A stretch of 64,000 bases of DNA. Source: Pseudomonas pergaminensis. Lineage in GTDB: Bacteria > Pseudomonadota > Gammaproteobacteria > Pseudomonadales > Pseudomonadaceae. The stretch spans positions 6,046,501 through 6,110,500 of the forward strand of contig NZ_CP078013.2 of NCBI RefSeq assembly GCF_024112395.2, given 5' to 3'. Shown in pieces: positions 35,424-44,990 of the stretch. A model generated the notes under the pieces. It worked only from the letters and a program-made list of their open reading frames with translations, made no database searches and was not told where the DNA came from. A program made the translations under genes and the position numbers. Position 1 is the stretch's first letter. Each line of letters opens with the position of its first letter.

Positions 35424-36524
35424 TCAGAACTCGATGCGCACATCACCCTTCGGCACACTGCAGCACGACAGGATGTAGCCTTCGGCTTCGTCTTCCTCGG
35501 TGATCCCGCCGTTGTGGTCCATCTCGACCTCCCCGCCCAGCTTCATCACTTTGCACGTGCCACAGATGCCCATGCCGCAGGCTTTCGGGATCAGCAGTCC
35601 AAGCTTCGCAGCAGCGGCATGCACGGTTTCGCCCGGTGCCACGCGAATGCTCTTGCCCGAGGCAATGAATTCCACCTGATGCAGATCCGCCAAGTCGATT
35701 TCCGGCGCATCGGCGGCTTGTTCGGCCTGCTCCACCGCGTCTGCACGGGCTTCCGGCGGCGTGGCGCCGAAGGACTCCTCGTGATACCGCGCCATGTCGA
35801 AACCGGCCGCTTCGAGCAGGCGCTTCACCGCGTTCATGTACGGCGTAGGCCCGCAGCAGAACACTTCGCGCTCCAGGAAGTCCGGCACCATCAGTTCGAG
35901 CATCTTGTGGTTCAGGTAACCGCGATAGCCGGCCCATGGCTCACCCAACCCATGTTTCTCGCAAATCAGGTGCAGGCTGAAGTTGTCGATTCGCGACGCC
36001 ATGTGTTCCAGCTCGCGGTGGTAGATGATGTCCTTGGGCGAGCGCGCGCTGTGGATAAACGTCATATCGACGTTGGCGTTGGTGTCGTAGAACCAACGGG
36101 CCATGGACATCACCGGCGTGATGCCGACGCCGCCGCTGAGGTACAGCACCTTCGGGCTCGGATAGTCGATGGCATTGAACAGACCTACCGGCCCGTGCAC
36201 CGCCAGTTCCTGGCCTTCGTGCAGGGTGTCATGCAGCCAGTTCGAGACTTTGCCACCCGGCACGCGCTTGATCGTCACCGAAAAGCTGTAGGGCACCGAT
36301 GGCGAGCTGGAAATGGTGTAGGAACGCATGATCGGCTGGCCGTCGATTTCCAGCTCCAGGGTGACGAACTGCCCCGGCTTGAAAAAGAACAGGATCGGTT
36401 GGTCGGCCATGAAACAGAACGTGCGCACGTCCCAGGTTTCCTGGATGACTTTGACGCAACGGACAATGTGCCGACCATTGGCCCAGGTCTGGGTGGTTAC
36501 CGGATTCAGGAAATTGCTGGACAT
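35424..36524 (-). CDS. gbcB: Glycine betaine demethylase reductase component
   Basis: A 366-residue ferredoxin-NAD reductase that passes electrons to GbcA. A flavin-binding domain covers about residues 20-125 (MRSYTISSSPSVPYSFSVTI), an NAD-binding domain about 130-240 (VLYLSGGVGITPVMSMARWF) and a C-terminal plant-type [2Fe-2S] ferredoxin has CGMGICGTCKVM and a final Cys in LSCCSVPKG. ATG 36524 (MSSNFLNPVTT) has GGAG upstream. It is divergent from gbcA. Confidence 0.94.
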   Translation of the reverse strand: MSSNFLNPVTTQTWANGRHIVRCVKVIQETWDVRTFCFMADQPILFFFKPGQFVTLELEIDGQPIMRSYTISSSPSVPYSFSVTIKRVPGGKVSNWLHDTLHEGQELAVHGPVGLFNAIDYPSPKVLYLSGGVGITPVMSMARWFYDTNANVDMTFIHSARSPKDIIYHRELEHMASRIDNFSLHLICEKHGLGEPWAGYRGYLNHKMLELMVPDFLEREVFCCGPTPYMNAVKRLLEAAGFDMARYHEESFGATPPEARADAVEQAEQAADAPEIDLADLHQVEFIASGKSIRVAPGETVHAAAAKLGLLIPKACGMGICGTCKVMKLGGEVEMDHNGGITEEDEAEGYILSCCSVPKGDVRIEF

Positions 36525-36804
36525 GTTGTTCTCCACCGCCGACATCGGCCTTATGGTGGCGATTCTGCGTAACGCAAGAACCACCCATTTACCTATCTGC
36601 GACATTCACATACTTATCGCGACCAGCCCCCAACGACCTAGGGTTGCGCGTCGGGATCAGATTGGGCCATGTCGCCCATGGATAAGGTTCGGCGCATCAG
36701 CGGCCCCACACTCGCTCCCAACACAGACGCTTTCTTTACGCCTTGCTGCAAACCTGATTAGCCACTTATCTCGGCCACACAGAATGGCCATGAGGACACA
36801 CACG

Positions 36805-38100
36805 ATGGACGTCACCGCAACCTTAAGCTTGGGCGATCCGCTGGAACCCGCACGCAAGGCCACCGCGCAAATGCTGCAAGAGCGCGAGCGCACGTTTTCG
36901 CTGCCACAGCCGTTCTACTCTGATGAGCGGTTGTTTGATATCGACATGCAGGAGATCTTCCAGAAAGAGTGGCTGATCGCTGGCATGACTTGCGAGATCC
37001 CCACCAAGGGCAACTACCTGACCCTGCAAGTGGGCAAGAACCCGATCATCGTGATCCGTGGCGCCGAAGGTGTGGTGCATGCCTTCCACAACGTGTGCCG
37101 CCACCGTGGCTCGCGCTTGTGCACCAGCGACAAGGGCAAGGTCGCCAAACTCGTGTGCCACTACCACCAGTGGACCTACGAGCTGGACGGTCGCCTGCTG
37201 TTCGCCGGCACCGAGATGGGCGCCGACTTCGACATGAAGCAGTACGGCCTGAAGCCTGTGAATGTGAAGACCGCTGGCGGCTACATCTTCATCAGCCTGT
37301 CGGAGAACCCGCCGGCCATCGATGACTTCCTGTCGACGCTCAACCACTACATGGAACCGTACGACATGGAGAACACCAAGGTGGCGGTGCAAACCACCTT
37401 GATGGAAAAAGCCAACTGGAAGCTGGTGCTGGAAAACAACCGCGAGTGCTACCACTGCAATGCGTCGCACCCGGAATTGTTGAAAACCCTGCTGGAATGG
37501 GACGACGTTACCGACCCGCGCGCCGACCAGGCCTTCAAGGATCACGTCGCCGCCTCCGCCGCCGCCTGGGATGCCGAGAAGATTCCTTACGCCCACGCCA
37601 GCTTCGGCCTGCGTAACCGTATCGTGCGTATGCCGCTGCTCAAGGGCACCGTGTCGATGACGATGGACGGCAAGCAGGGCTGCGCCAAACTCATGGGCCG
37701 CATCAAGAACCCGGACCTGGGCTCGATGCGTATCCTGCACCTGCCCCACTCCTGGAACCACTGCATGGGCGACCACATCATTGTGTTCACCGTGTGGCCG
37801 ATCAGCGCCCAGGAGACCATGGTCACCACCAAGTGGCTGGTGCACAAGGACGCCGTGGAAGGCGTGGACTACGACCCGGCGCGCATGCGCGAAGTGTGGG
37901 ACGCCACCAACGACCAGGACCGTCGCCTGGCCGAAGAGAACCAGCGCGGCATCAACTCCACCGCCTACCAGCCTGGCCCGTACTCCAAGACCTATGAGTT
38001 TGGCGTGGTGAACTTTGTGGACTGGTACAGCGAGCGCATGCTGAGCAACCTGGGTGCCGCCCCCGCGCCGTACCTCAAGGGCGTTGCGGTTCACGAATAA
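36805..38100 (+). CDS. gbcA: Glycine betaine demethylase, Rieske oxygenase component
   Basis: A 431-residue Rieske non-haem iron oxygenase converting glycine betaine to dimethylglycine plus formaldehyde. The Rieske cluster ligands are C-x-H in NVCRHRGSRL and C-x2-H in LVCHYHQWTYEL near residues 98-120. The mononuclear iron site uses NNRECYHCNASHPEL near 215. It is divergent from gbcB, and the 280 bp between them should hold shared control sites for GbdR, although none can be pinned down by eye. Confidence 0.95.
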   Translation: MDVTATLSLGDPLEPARKATAQMLQERERTFSLPQPFYSDERLFDIDMQEIFQKEWLIAGMTCEIPTKGNYLTLQVGKNPIIVIRGAEGVVHAFHNVCRHRGSRLCTSDKGKVAKLVCHYHQWTYELDGRLLFAGTEMGADFDMKQYGLKPVNVKTAGGYIFISLSENPPAIDDFLSTLNHYMEPYDMENTKVAVQTTLMEKANWKLVLENNRECYHCNASHPELLKTLLEWDDVTDPRADQAFKDHVAASAAAWDAEKIPYAHASFGLRNRIVRMPLLKGTVSMTMDGKQGCAKLMGRIKNPDLGSMRILHLPHSWNHCMGDHIIVFTVWPISAQETMVTTKWLVHKDAVEGVDYDPARMREVWDATNDQDRRLAEENQRGINSTAYQPGPYSKTYEFGVVNFVDWYSERMLSNLGAAPAPYLKGVAVHE

Positions 38101-38104
38101 CCCC

Positions 38105-38144
38105 CACCCCCGTAGGAACCGGCAAGCCGGTTCCTACGGGGGTG
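38105..38144. terminator. Near-perfect palindrome after gbcA
   Basis: Two 19-base arms, CACCCCCGTAGGAACCGGC and its exact complement, are separated by only AA, 4 bp after the gbcA stop. It is a REP-like palindrome that can form a long hairpin at the mRNA end; there is no T tract. Confidence 0.75.
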
Positions 38145-38214
38145 CGTTGTTCAAGAATTGATCGATAGCGCGCTAAGCCTGTCTTTACCTGCCCTCCAGC
38201 CTTTACCCAACAAC

Positions 38215-38764
38215 TTATCCACAAAGCCACCCACAGCAATTGTGGGCAAGTACGTCTCCCGCCCGAAATTAAATCAAGAAAATCCGTGACTTATTCAAAT
38301 GAACCGGTTTGAACATTCACTGATCATTTATTAACCAACACATCGAAAGCCCCGTAATACGTGGCGTGTAGCGGTACGCGAACACCTTATCCACAGAAGC
38401 ACCAACAGACTTTGGGGGCAACTTAAACAGTGCTGTGGAAAACCACGTCAAACCTTCATAAATCGTGGTTTGCAGGAATTTTAATCAGCAAAAAAGCCAA
38501 ATTGGTCAGATTTTAATCAACCCTTTGAAAGCCTTTATTTATAAGGCCTGCAGCCGAGAGCGAACACGTTATCCACAGAAGCGCCAACAGAGTATGGGGG
38601 CAAGTCCGCCAGGTAAACCGCACAGGCACAGCAAAAAACCCAAGTAAAAACCGTCAGTTAGCCTGGTTATTTTTCGTACAGAGGGCTGCAGGGCTTGATT
38701 TGCAGGGGGTGTGGACAACCGCGAACAGGTTATCCACAGACGGGTCAACAGGGATTGTGGGTAA
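38215..38764. repeat. Four-copy array of paired DnaA-box-like elements
   Basis: The 685-bp gap between gbcA and etfB holds no gene but four copies of TTATCCACA-N17-TGKGGGYAA: 38215-38249, 38387-38421, 38569-38603 and 38730-38764, with starts 172, 182 and 161 bp apart. The spacer is always 17 bases. Copies 2 and 3 are nearly identical over 45 bp (GCGAACAC upstream, CCAACAG within). The DNA between copies is AT-rich. TTATCCACA is the ideal DnaA box; the right half is an imperfect inverted one. A DnaA-titration or reactivation role is inference. Confidence 0.7.
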
Positions 38765-38785
38765 GCCACCCACACGCCCCTTCAA

Positions 38786-39556
38786 TCAGCGTACGACGCC
38801 TTCCTCAACCAGCAGCTTGAGAATCGCCTCGGCACCCGCTTGGGGGCTAAGGCCCTTCAGCACTTGCCCGCCGCCGCCACTGGCCTTGGCCGTGGCGGCC
38901 TTCATACGGTCCGCACCGCTCTTGGCCTTGATCACCTTGAGGCGCTTGGGCCGTGGTTTGGCCGGCTGCAGCACGGCGCCTGTGAATAACTCGTCTTGTT
39001 CGATTTCAACTTCATGGGCCGCCAACTCACCGCGTTGCGCCGGGCCATAGGCGCTCTGCCGGGGTTTGGGCGCGGCGTTATCCACCGTCGCCAGGAACGG
39101 CAAGCGTACCTTCAGGCGCCGCCGCTGGCCGCGTGGCAAGGCTTGCAGCACATGGGCCACGCCGCCGTCGATGGATTCCACCTGCGCCAGCCCCACGATC
39201 AGCGGCCAGCCCAATTGCTCGGCCAGCAGGAACGGCAACATGCCCGAGCCTTCACCGGTTTCGGCCTGGCTGCCGGCGAGCACCACCTGGGCACCCGCAT
39301 CGCGCAGGTACTCGCTGAGCACCGGCAACGCATCGCTGCCCGCCGGTTGCTCCAGCACATGCAATTGCGGCAGGCCCATGCCCAGGTAGCTGCGCAGGGT
39401 CGGTTCGGCGATGTTACCGGCGTGCAGCACCTGCAACTTATCCCCAGCCATTTGCAGGCCCAACTCCACGGCTCGCGCATCCTGCTCGGCACGGCGCGGG
39501 CGCCCGGAAGTCGGGTGGGCGCCGATGGACACCAGGCTGATTACATTCGTGGACAT
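38786..39556 (-). CDS. etfB: Electron transfer flavoprotein beta subunit (dimethylglycine pathway)
   Basis: A 256-residue ETF-beta-like protein (VISLVSIGAHPTSGRPRRAE; QVVLAGSQAETGEGSGMLPF) with the AMP-binding core and a Lys-rich segment (PRPKRLKVIKAKSGADRMK). AAGGAG lies 6 bases before ATG 39556. It differs from the housekeeping ETF and is encoded with etfA, dgcB and dgcA on one strand, so it probably takes electrons from dimethylglycine demethylation. It is the last gene of that series. Confidence 0.9.
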   Translation of the reverse strand: MSTNVISLVSIGAHPTSGRPRRAEQDARAVELGLQMAGDKLQVLHAGNIAEPTLRSYLGMGLPQLHVLEQPAGSDALPVLSEYLRDAGAQVVLAGSQAETGEGSGMLPFLLAEQLGWPLIVGLAQVESIDGGVAHVLQALPRGQRRRLKVRLPFLATVDNAAPKPRQSAYGPAQRGELAAHEVEIEQDELFTGAVLQPAKPRPKRLKVIKAKSGADRMKAATAKASGGGGQVLKGLSPQAGAEAILKLLVEEGVVR

Positions 39557-39566
39557 GGCCATCTCC

Positions 39567-40787
39567 TTAAGCTGCATCGCGCTTGGCGCCGTTGCGGTAG
39601 GCCTCTACCGCAACGATCAAGGCTTGCAGTATTGCGGCGCTTTCGCCGATCACCGACAGGTCGGCACGCTTGATCATGTCGCAACCAGGGTCGAGGTTGA
39701 TTGCCACTACTTTGTCGCAGGCGCCAATGCCCTGCAGGTGCTGGATCGCCCCGGAAATGCCCACGGCCACGTACACCCGTGCCGTGACCCACGTGCCGCT
39801 GGCGCCGACCTGGCGATCACGCGCCATGAAGCCATCGTCCACCGCCACCCGCGAAGCGCCTTCGGTGGCGCCCAATGCAGCGGCAGTCTGGTGGAACAGC
39901 GCCCAGTCCTTCACGCCGTTGCCGCCAGAGAAAATAAACTCTGCCTCGGCCATGGGAATCGCCGCCGGGTCCACCGCCACCGCGCCGAGGTCTTCGATGC
40001 GTGGCAGGCTGCGCGCCAGAGCTGTGGATAACTCCACTGGCAGCACTTCGTGACGGGTTTCGCTGACTGGCTCAGCGCATTCTGCGGCAGCCAGGATCAA
40101 GCGCGGCAGCGGCCGCGCCAAGTCTTCCTGGCCAGCGCCGGCGCGGCCGATGCACTCGTCGCCCTTGATCTGCCACACCCGTGTGGCCGGGCGTTCCTTG
40201 AGGCTGGCGGCAAAGCGCCGACCCAGTTCGCCGCCACCGCTGCGGCTGTCTGGCAGCAACCAATGACGCGGGTTGAACTGGTTATCCACAGCGCGCAAAC
40301 CTTGTACCCGCTGTTCTGGTGAATAACCGTCGAACTCATGGCCTTCCAGCACCAGCAGACGGTCGACGCCAGCGGTAGCGAACGCGCTCTCCTTGTGTTC
40401 GCCAAACACCACCGCCAGCACCGCACCGTCGCTGCCGGCGAGCTGCCGCGCCAGGCCCAGCAAGTCGCGGTCGTGGCTGCTCAGGCGGCCACCCACCATG
40501 TCCGGCACCACGTTGATGTAGAACGCCGGCGCAGGCACCTGGTGCAGTGGCAACTGAACCTCCACCGCCGCGGTGCGCTTGGCTGCCCCGCCCTGCTGGG
40601 CGCCGCTGCGGTCGATGCGCTTGATGCCGTTGGGGCCGATAAAACCGACGCCATGTACATTCTTGCGGATGACGCCGTTGGGTCCCATCCAGCTGTGTTG
40701 TACCGGCTGCATCGCCGCGTGCAGCGGGTGCAGGCGGTTGCGGGCGATCCATTCGGCCCGTGGGTCGCGGCGGATAATGTCGCTCAT
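39567..40787 (-). CDS. etfA: Electron transfer flavoprotein alpha subunit (dimethylglycine pathway)
   Basis: A 406-residue ETF-alpha with a long N-terminal extension rich in basic residues (about 80 residues) before the usual fold. The FAD-binding C-terminal domain has EFIFSGGNGVKDWALFHQ, VAVDDGFMARDRQVGASGTW and AVGISGAIQHLQGI, ending NLDPGCDMIKRADLSVIGE. Its ATG overlaps the dgcB stop. It pairs with etfB 10 bp downstream. Confidence 0.92.
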   Translation of the reverse strand: MSDIIRRDPRAEWIARNRLHPLHAAMQPVQHSWMGPNGVIRKNVHGVGFIGPNGIKRIDRSGAQQGGAAKRTAAVEVQLPLHQVPAPAFYINVVPDMVGGRLSSHDRDLLGLARQLAGSDGAVLAVVFGEHKESAFATAGVDRLLVLEGHEFDGYSPEQRVQGLRAVDNQFNPRHWLLPDSRSGGGELGRRFAASLKERPATRVWQIKGDECIGRAGAGQEDLARPLPRLILAAAECAEPVSETRHEVLPVELSTALARSLPRIEDLGAVAVDPAAIPMAEAEFIFSGGNGVKDWALFHQTAAALGATEGASRVAVDDGFMARDRQVGASGTWVTARVYVAVGISGAIQHLQGIGACDKVVAINLDPGCDMIKRADLSVIGESAAILQALIVAVEAYRNGAKRDAA

Positions 40788-42730
40788 TAATGCACCTCCG
40801 CAGGTTCACGCTTGATGGGAGCTTTGGTGGGCGCTGCCTCTTCAAGTAATGCGTCGGCCACCAGCTCGGCAATATCCTTGATCAACGGTCGCGGCTCGAC
40901 CACGCCTTCCAGCATCGCCGTGCACTGTGGACAACCCACGGCCACCAGCTCGGCGCCGGTTTCGCGGATGTCTTCCATGCGCATATCGGGGATCCGTTGC
41001 TTGCCGGGAATGTCGGTAATCGGCGCCCCGCCACCACCGCCGCAGCAGCGTGAACGGAAGCCCGAGCGTTGCATCTCCTTGACCTCAATGCCCAGCGCCC
41101 GCAGCACTTGGCGCGGCGCCTCGTACTCGCCGTTGTAGCGCCCCAGGTAGCACGGGTCGTGATAGGTCACGCTGTTGCCTTTGTGTTGGCCCAGGTTCAG
41201 CGCGCCCTCGCCGATCAACTCGGCCATGAAGGTGCTGTGATGCTGCACGAGGTAGTTGCCGTTAAAGGCGCCGTACTCGTTCTTCAGCACGTGGAAGCTG
41301 TGCGGGTCGCAGGTGACGATGCGCTTGAAGCTGTACTTGGCCAACGTCTGGATATTGCGCGAAGCCAGCAACTGGAAGGTCGCTTCATCGCCCAGGCGAC
41401 GGGCCACGTCGCCACTGTCGCGCTCCTCCAGGCCGAGCACGGCGAAGTCGACCTTGGCTGCTTTCAGCACTTTGACGAATGCGCGCAAGGTCCGTTGGTT
41501 ACGCATGTCGAAGGCGCCATCGCCCACCCAGAACAGCACCTCGCAACTGCCCTTGTCGCTGAGCAGTGGCAGGTTCAGATCCGCTGCCCAGTTAAGGCGC
41601 CCACCCGGCGCGAAACCGCCAGGGTTGTCGGTGGCGATCAGGTTTTCCAGGACTTCGGCGCCCTTGTTCGGCGTGGCGCCCTTTTCCAGGGTGAGGTGGC
41701 GACGCATATCGACGATGGCGTCCACGTGCTCGATCATCATCGGGCACTCTTCCACGCAGGCGCGGCAGGTGGTGCACGACCACAGGGTCTCGGCGTCCAC
41801 CAGGCCGTTGACGATGGGCTGGTGCGGGTTGCCGCTGTGTTCGCCGATCGGTTTGCCTGGATAGGGGCTGCCGGCGAACTTGGCATCCGTGCCGCCGGCC
41901 AGGCCAACGACCATGTCCTGGATCAGTTTTTTCGGGTTCAGTGGCTGGCCGGCGGCGAACGCCGGGCACGCGGCTTCGCACTTGCCGCACTGCACGCAGG
42001 CGTCGAAACCGAGCAATTGGTTCCAGGTGAAATCCTTGGGTTTTTCCACGCCCAACGGCGCGGTTTTATCGCTGAGGTCCAGCGGCTTCAACCCGGTTGA
42101 ACGGCCACCGCCAAAACGTTCGGCACGACGGTGCCAGGCCAGGTGCAGGGCACCCGCGAAGGCGTGCTTCATCGGGCCACCCCAGGTCATGCCGAAGAAC
42201 ATCTCGGACACGCCCCACAGCACACCGACACCCAGCAACGCGGCCAGCAGCCAGCCGCCGAAATCAGCCGGCAGGATGCCCGCCACCGGCAGCGTCACCA
42301 GGAAGAAGCTCACCGAGAACGCCATCAGGCTTTTCGGCAGGCGCATCCACGGGCCTTTCGACAAGCGCGCCGGCGGATTGCGCCGACGCAGGTAAACGAA
42401 TGTGGCGCCGACAAACATCAGCACCGAGGCCAGTAGCAAGGCGTAACCGAGGATGCGGTTATGCAGGCCAAAACCGTGCACCAGGATCGCCAACAGCGCC
42501 GACAACACAAAGCCCAGCGCGGTAGCGACGTGGGTGTTGGCGATGTATTTGTCGCGGGCGACCACGTGGTGCAGGTCGACCATGTAGCGCTTGGGCATGG
42601 CCAGCAGGCCCCCCAGCAGGTCGACCTTGGAAGCACGGCCACGGCGCCACATGTTCACCCGGCGCAGGGCGCCAAGGACGGCAAGCCCCAGGGCCGCGAA
42701 CAAGAGGATAGGAAGCAAGGTGTTCAACAT
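40787..42730 (-). CDS. dgcB: Dimethylglycine catabolism Fe-S protein DgcB
   Basis: A 647-residue membrane-bound protein with four or five N-terminal spans (to about residue 190). Two [4Fe-4S] motifs follow (CVQCGKCEAACPAF near 245; CTTCRACVEECPMM near 325), and the C-terminal CCG domains include YHDPCYLGRYNGEYEAPRQV and SRCCGGGGG. With DgcA it demethylates dimethylglycine to sarcosine and passes electrons toward the respiratory chain. ATG 42730 gives the hydrophobic N-terminus MLNTLLPILLFAALGLAVLG. Confidence 0.93.
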   Translation of the reverse strand: MLNTLLPILLFAALGLAVLGALRRVNMWRRGRASKVDLLGGLLAMPKRYMVDLHHVVARDKYIANTHVATALGFVLSALLAILVHGFGLHNRILGYALLLASVLMFVGATFVYLRRRNPPARLSKGPWMRLPKSLMAFSVSFFLVTLPVAGILPADFGGWLLAALLGVGVLWGVSEMFFGMTWGGPMKHAFAGALHLAWHRRAERFGGGRSTGLKPLDLSDKTAPLGVEKPKDFTWNQLLGFDACVQCGKCEAACPAFAAGQPLNPKKLIQDMVVGLAGGTDAKFAGSPYPGKPIGEHSGNPHQPIVNGLVDAETLWSCTTCRACVEECPMMIEHVDAIVDMRRHLTLEKGATPNKGAEVLENLIATDNPGGFAPGGRLNWAADLNLPLLSDKGSCEVLFWVGDGAFDMRNQRTLRAFVKVLKAAKVDFAVLGLEERDSGDVARRLGDEATFQLLASRNIQTLAKYSFKRIVTCDPHSFHVLKNEYGAFNGNYLVQHHSTFMAELIGEGALNLGQHKGNSVTYHDPCYLGRYNGEYEAPRQVLRALGIEVKEMQRSGFRSRCCGGGGGAPITDIPGKQRIPDMRMEDIRETGAELVAVGCPQCTAMLEGVVEPRPLIKDIAELVADALLEEAAPTKAPIKREPAEVH

Positions 42731-42778
42731 GGTGAAGCTCCCAAAGACCACACAGGTCCTGCATGGGAGCCGGCTCAC

Positions 42779-42866
42779 TGTGGGAGCTGGCTTGCCTGCG
42801 ATGGCATCGCCTCGGTATCACTCAAAACCGAGTCGCCTGCATCGCGGGCAAGCCCGGCTCCCACAC
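42779..42866. repeat. REP pair
   Basis: GTGGGAGCTGGCTTGCCTGC and inverted GCGGGCAAGCCCGGCTCCCA lie in the 184 bp between dgcA and dgcB; an extra partial arm (CAGCTCCCACATTT) follows at 42870-42883. Confidence 0.85.
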
Positions 42867-42914
42867 TGATCAGCTCCCACATTTAGATCGAGTACACAGT
42901 GGTTCTGTGGTTTT

Positions 42915-44975
42915 CTAGAAATCCTTGCACAAGCGCAGGGCGTCATAGATCGCAGCATGGGTATTACGCTGCGCCACACAATCGCCAATGCGGAACAGCA
43001 AGTACCCGTCACCCGCCTCGCTCAGGCACGGCTGCGGCTTGATCGCGAACAAGGCTTCGACGTCGATCTGACCCTTGTTGCGCGAGCCTTCCTTGAGCGC
43101 GTAGTAGATGGCTTCATCCGGACGCACGCCGTTCTCCACCACCACCTGGTCAACCACCCGCTCCTCTTTGGCGCCGGTGTATTCGTTCTCCAGCACCGCC
43201 ACCAGCTTGTCGCCCTCGCGGTAGACCTTTTCCAGCATCATGTCGCCGGTCATGATCACTTCCTTGGGGTACATGCTGCGGTAGTAGGTCGGGAACGACG
43301 TACCGCCGATGGCCACGCCCGGCTTGATATCGTCGGTGACGATCTCGACCTGGCTGCCTTTGTCCGCGAGGAAATCCGCCACCGACATGCCGGTGAATTC
43401 GCAGATGGTGTCGTACACCAGCACGTTTTTACCCGGTGCCACCTTGCCGTCGAGCACGTCCCAACTGCTCACGACCAAGCCTTCAGCCGCGCCCCAGTGT
43501 TCGTTCTGCTCGACATTCGGGTGCCCGCCGACCGCCAGTACCACCACGTCCGGACGCACGTCCAGGATAGTGTCGGCATCAGCGGCCACGCCCAGGCGCA
43601 GGTCGACCTTCAACCGTGCCAGTTCCAGTTGGTACCAGCGGGTGATACCGGCAATCTGGTCACGTTGCGGCGCCTTGGACGCCGTGGTGATCTGCCCACC
43701 AAGAAACTCTTTTTTCTCGAACAGGGTCACGTCGTGACCACGTTCGGCTGCCACGCGCGCAGCCTCCATCCCGGCCGGGCCGGCACCGACCACCACAACC
43801 TTGCGTTTGACGCCGGTGGTTTTTTCGATGATGTGCGGCACACCCATGTATTCACGGGACGTCGCGGCGTTCTGGATGCACAACACATCCAGGCCCTGGT
43901 ACTGGCGGTCGATGCAGTAGTTGGCGCCGACGCACTGCTTGATCTGGTCGATCTGGCCCATCTTGATCTTGGCGATCAAGTGCGGATCGGCGATGTGTGC
44001 ACGGGTCATGCCGACCATGTCCACGTAGCCGCCTTCCAGGATGCGCGTGGCCTGGTTCGGGTCCTTGATGTTCTGCGCGTGCAGCACCGGGACCTTGACC
44101 ACTTCCTTGATACCGGCAGCCAGGTGCAGGAACGGCTCCGGTGGGTAACTCATGTTGGGGATCACGTTGGCCAGGGTGTTATGGGTATCGCACCCCGAGC
44201 CCACCACGCCGATGAAATCGAGCATGCCGGTGTCGTCGTAATACTTGGCAATCTGCTTCATGTCCTCATGGGACAGGCCGTCCGGGTGGAATTCGTCACC
44301 ACACAGGCGCATGCCCACGCAGAAGTCATCACCCACTTCGGCGCGCACGGCTTTCAATACTTCCAGGCCGAACTTCATGCGGCCTTCAAAGGTGCCGCCC
44401 CATTCGTCGGTACGTTTGTTGACCCGTGGGCTCCAGAACTGGTCGATCATGTGCTGGTGCACGGCGGACAGTTCCACCCCGTCCAGGCCACCGGCCTTGG
44501 CGCGCCGTGCGGCCTGGGCGTAGTTGCCGATCACGCGCCAGATTTCTTCCGGCTCGATGGTCTTGCAGGTGGCACGGTGCACCGGCTCACGCACGCCGGA
44601 CGGCGACATCAGGGTAGGCCAATTGAAGCCGTCCCAACGCGAGCGACGGCCCATGTGGGTAATCTGAATCATGATCTTGGCGCCATGCTTGTGCATGGCG
44701 TCAGCCAGGTTCTGGAAGTGCGGGATAATCCGGTCGGTCGACAGGTTGACCGAACTCCACCACTCCTGCGGGCTGTCGATGGCCACCACCGAGGAACCGC
44801 CGCAGATTGCCAGGCCGATGCCGCCCTTGGCTTTCTCTTCGTAATACTTCACATAGCGGTCGGTGGTCATGCCGCCGTCGGTGGCGTACACCTCGGCGTG
44901 GGCGGTACTGAGCACGCGGTTGCGGATGGTCAGTTTGCCGATCTGGATCGGCGCAAACATTGCTTCGAAAGCCAT
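42915..44975 (-). CDS. dgcA: Dimethylglycine demethylase flavoprotein DgcA
   Basis: A 686-residue oxidoreductase of the trimethylamine-dehydrogenase / 2,4-dienoyl-CoA reductase type. An OYE-like barrel (residues 1-370) binds FMN (PIQIGKLTIRNRVLSTAHAE; GVELSAVHQHMIDQFWSP). Fe-S cysteines lie in CVGANYCIDRQYQGLDVLC, and a C-terminal pyridine-nucleotide domain has VVVVGAGPAGMEAARVAAER. It acts with DgcB. It follows the DUF5943-like gene by 15 bp and the dipeptidase-like gene on the same strand. Confidence 0.94.
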   Translation of the reverse strand: MAFEAMFAPIQIGKLTIRNRVLSTAHAEVYATDGGMTTDRYVKYYEEKAKGGIGLAICGGSSVVAIDSPQEWWSSVNLSTDRIIPHFQNLADAMHKHGAKIMIQITHMGRRSRWDGFNWPTLMSPSGVREPVHRATCKTIEPEEIWRVIGNYAQAARRAKAGGLDGVELSAVHQHMIDQFWSPRVNKRTDEWGGTFEGRMKFGLEVLKAVRAEVGDDFCVGMRLCGDEFHPDGLSHEDMKQIAKYYDDTGMLDFIGVVGSGCDTHNTLANVIPNMSYPPEPFLHLAAGIKEVVKVPVLHAQNIKDPNQATRILEGGYVDMVGMTRAHIADPHLIAKIKMGQIDQIKQCVGANYCIDRQYQGLDVLCIQNAATSREYMGVPHIIEKTTGVKRKVVVVGAGPAGMEAARVAAERGHDVTLFEKKEFLGGQITTASKAPQRDQIAGITRWYQLELARLKVDLRLGVAADADTILDVRPDVVVLAVGGHPNVEQNEHWGAAEGLVVSSWDVLDGKVAPGKNVLVYDTICEFTGMSVADFLADKGSQVEIVTDDIKPGVAIGGTSFPTYYRSMYPKEVIMTGDMMLEKVYREGDKLVAVLENEYTGAKEERVVDQVVVENGVRPDEAIYYALKEGSRNKGQIDVEALFAIKPQPCLSEAGDGYLLFRIGDCVAQRNTHAAIYDALRLCKDF

Positions 44976-44990
44976 GGCACGGTCCTCGGC

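Noticed and set aside
36606..36804. Possible GbdR direct repeat between gbcB and gbcA (CGAC at 36600 and 36620).
   Set aside because: Similarity to the cbcX repeat is too weak and the spacing is 20, not 21.
40017..40292. TTATCCACA occurrences inside etfA.
   Set aside because: They lack the N17 partner half-site and lie in coding sequence, so they are not counted with the array elements.
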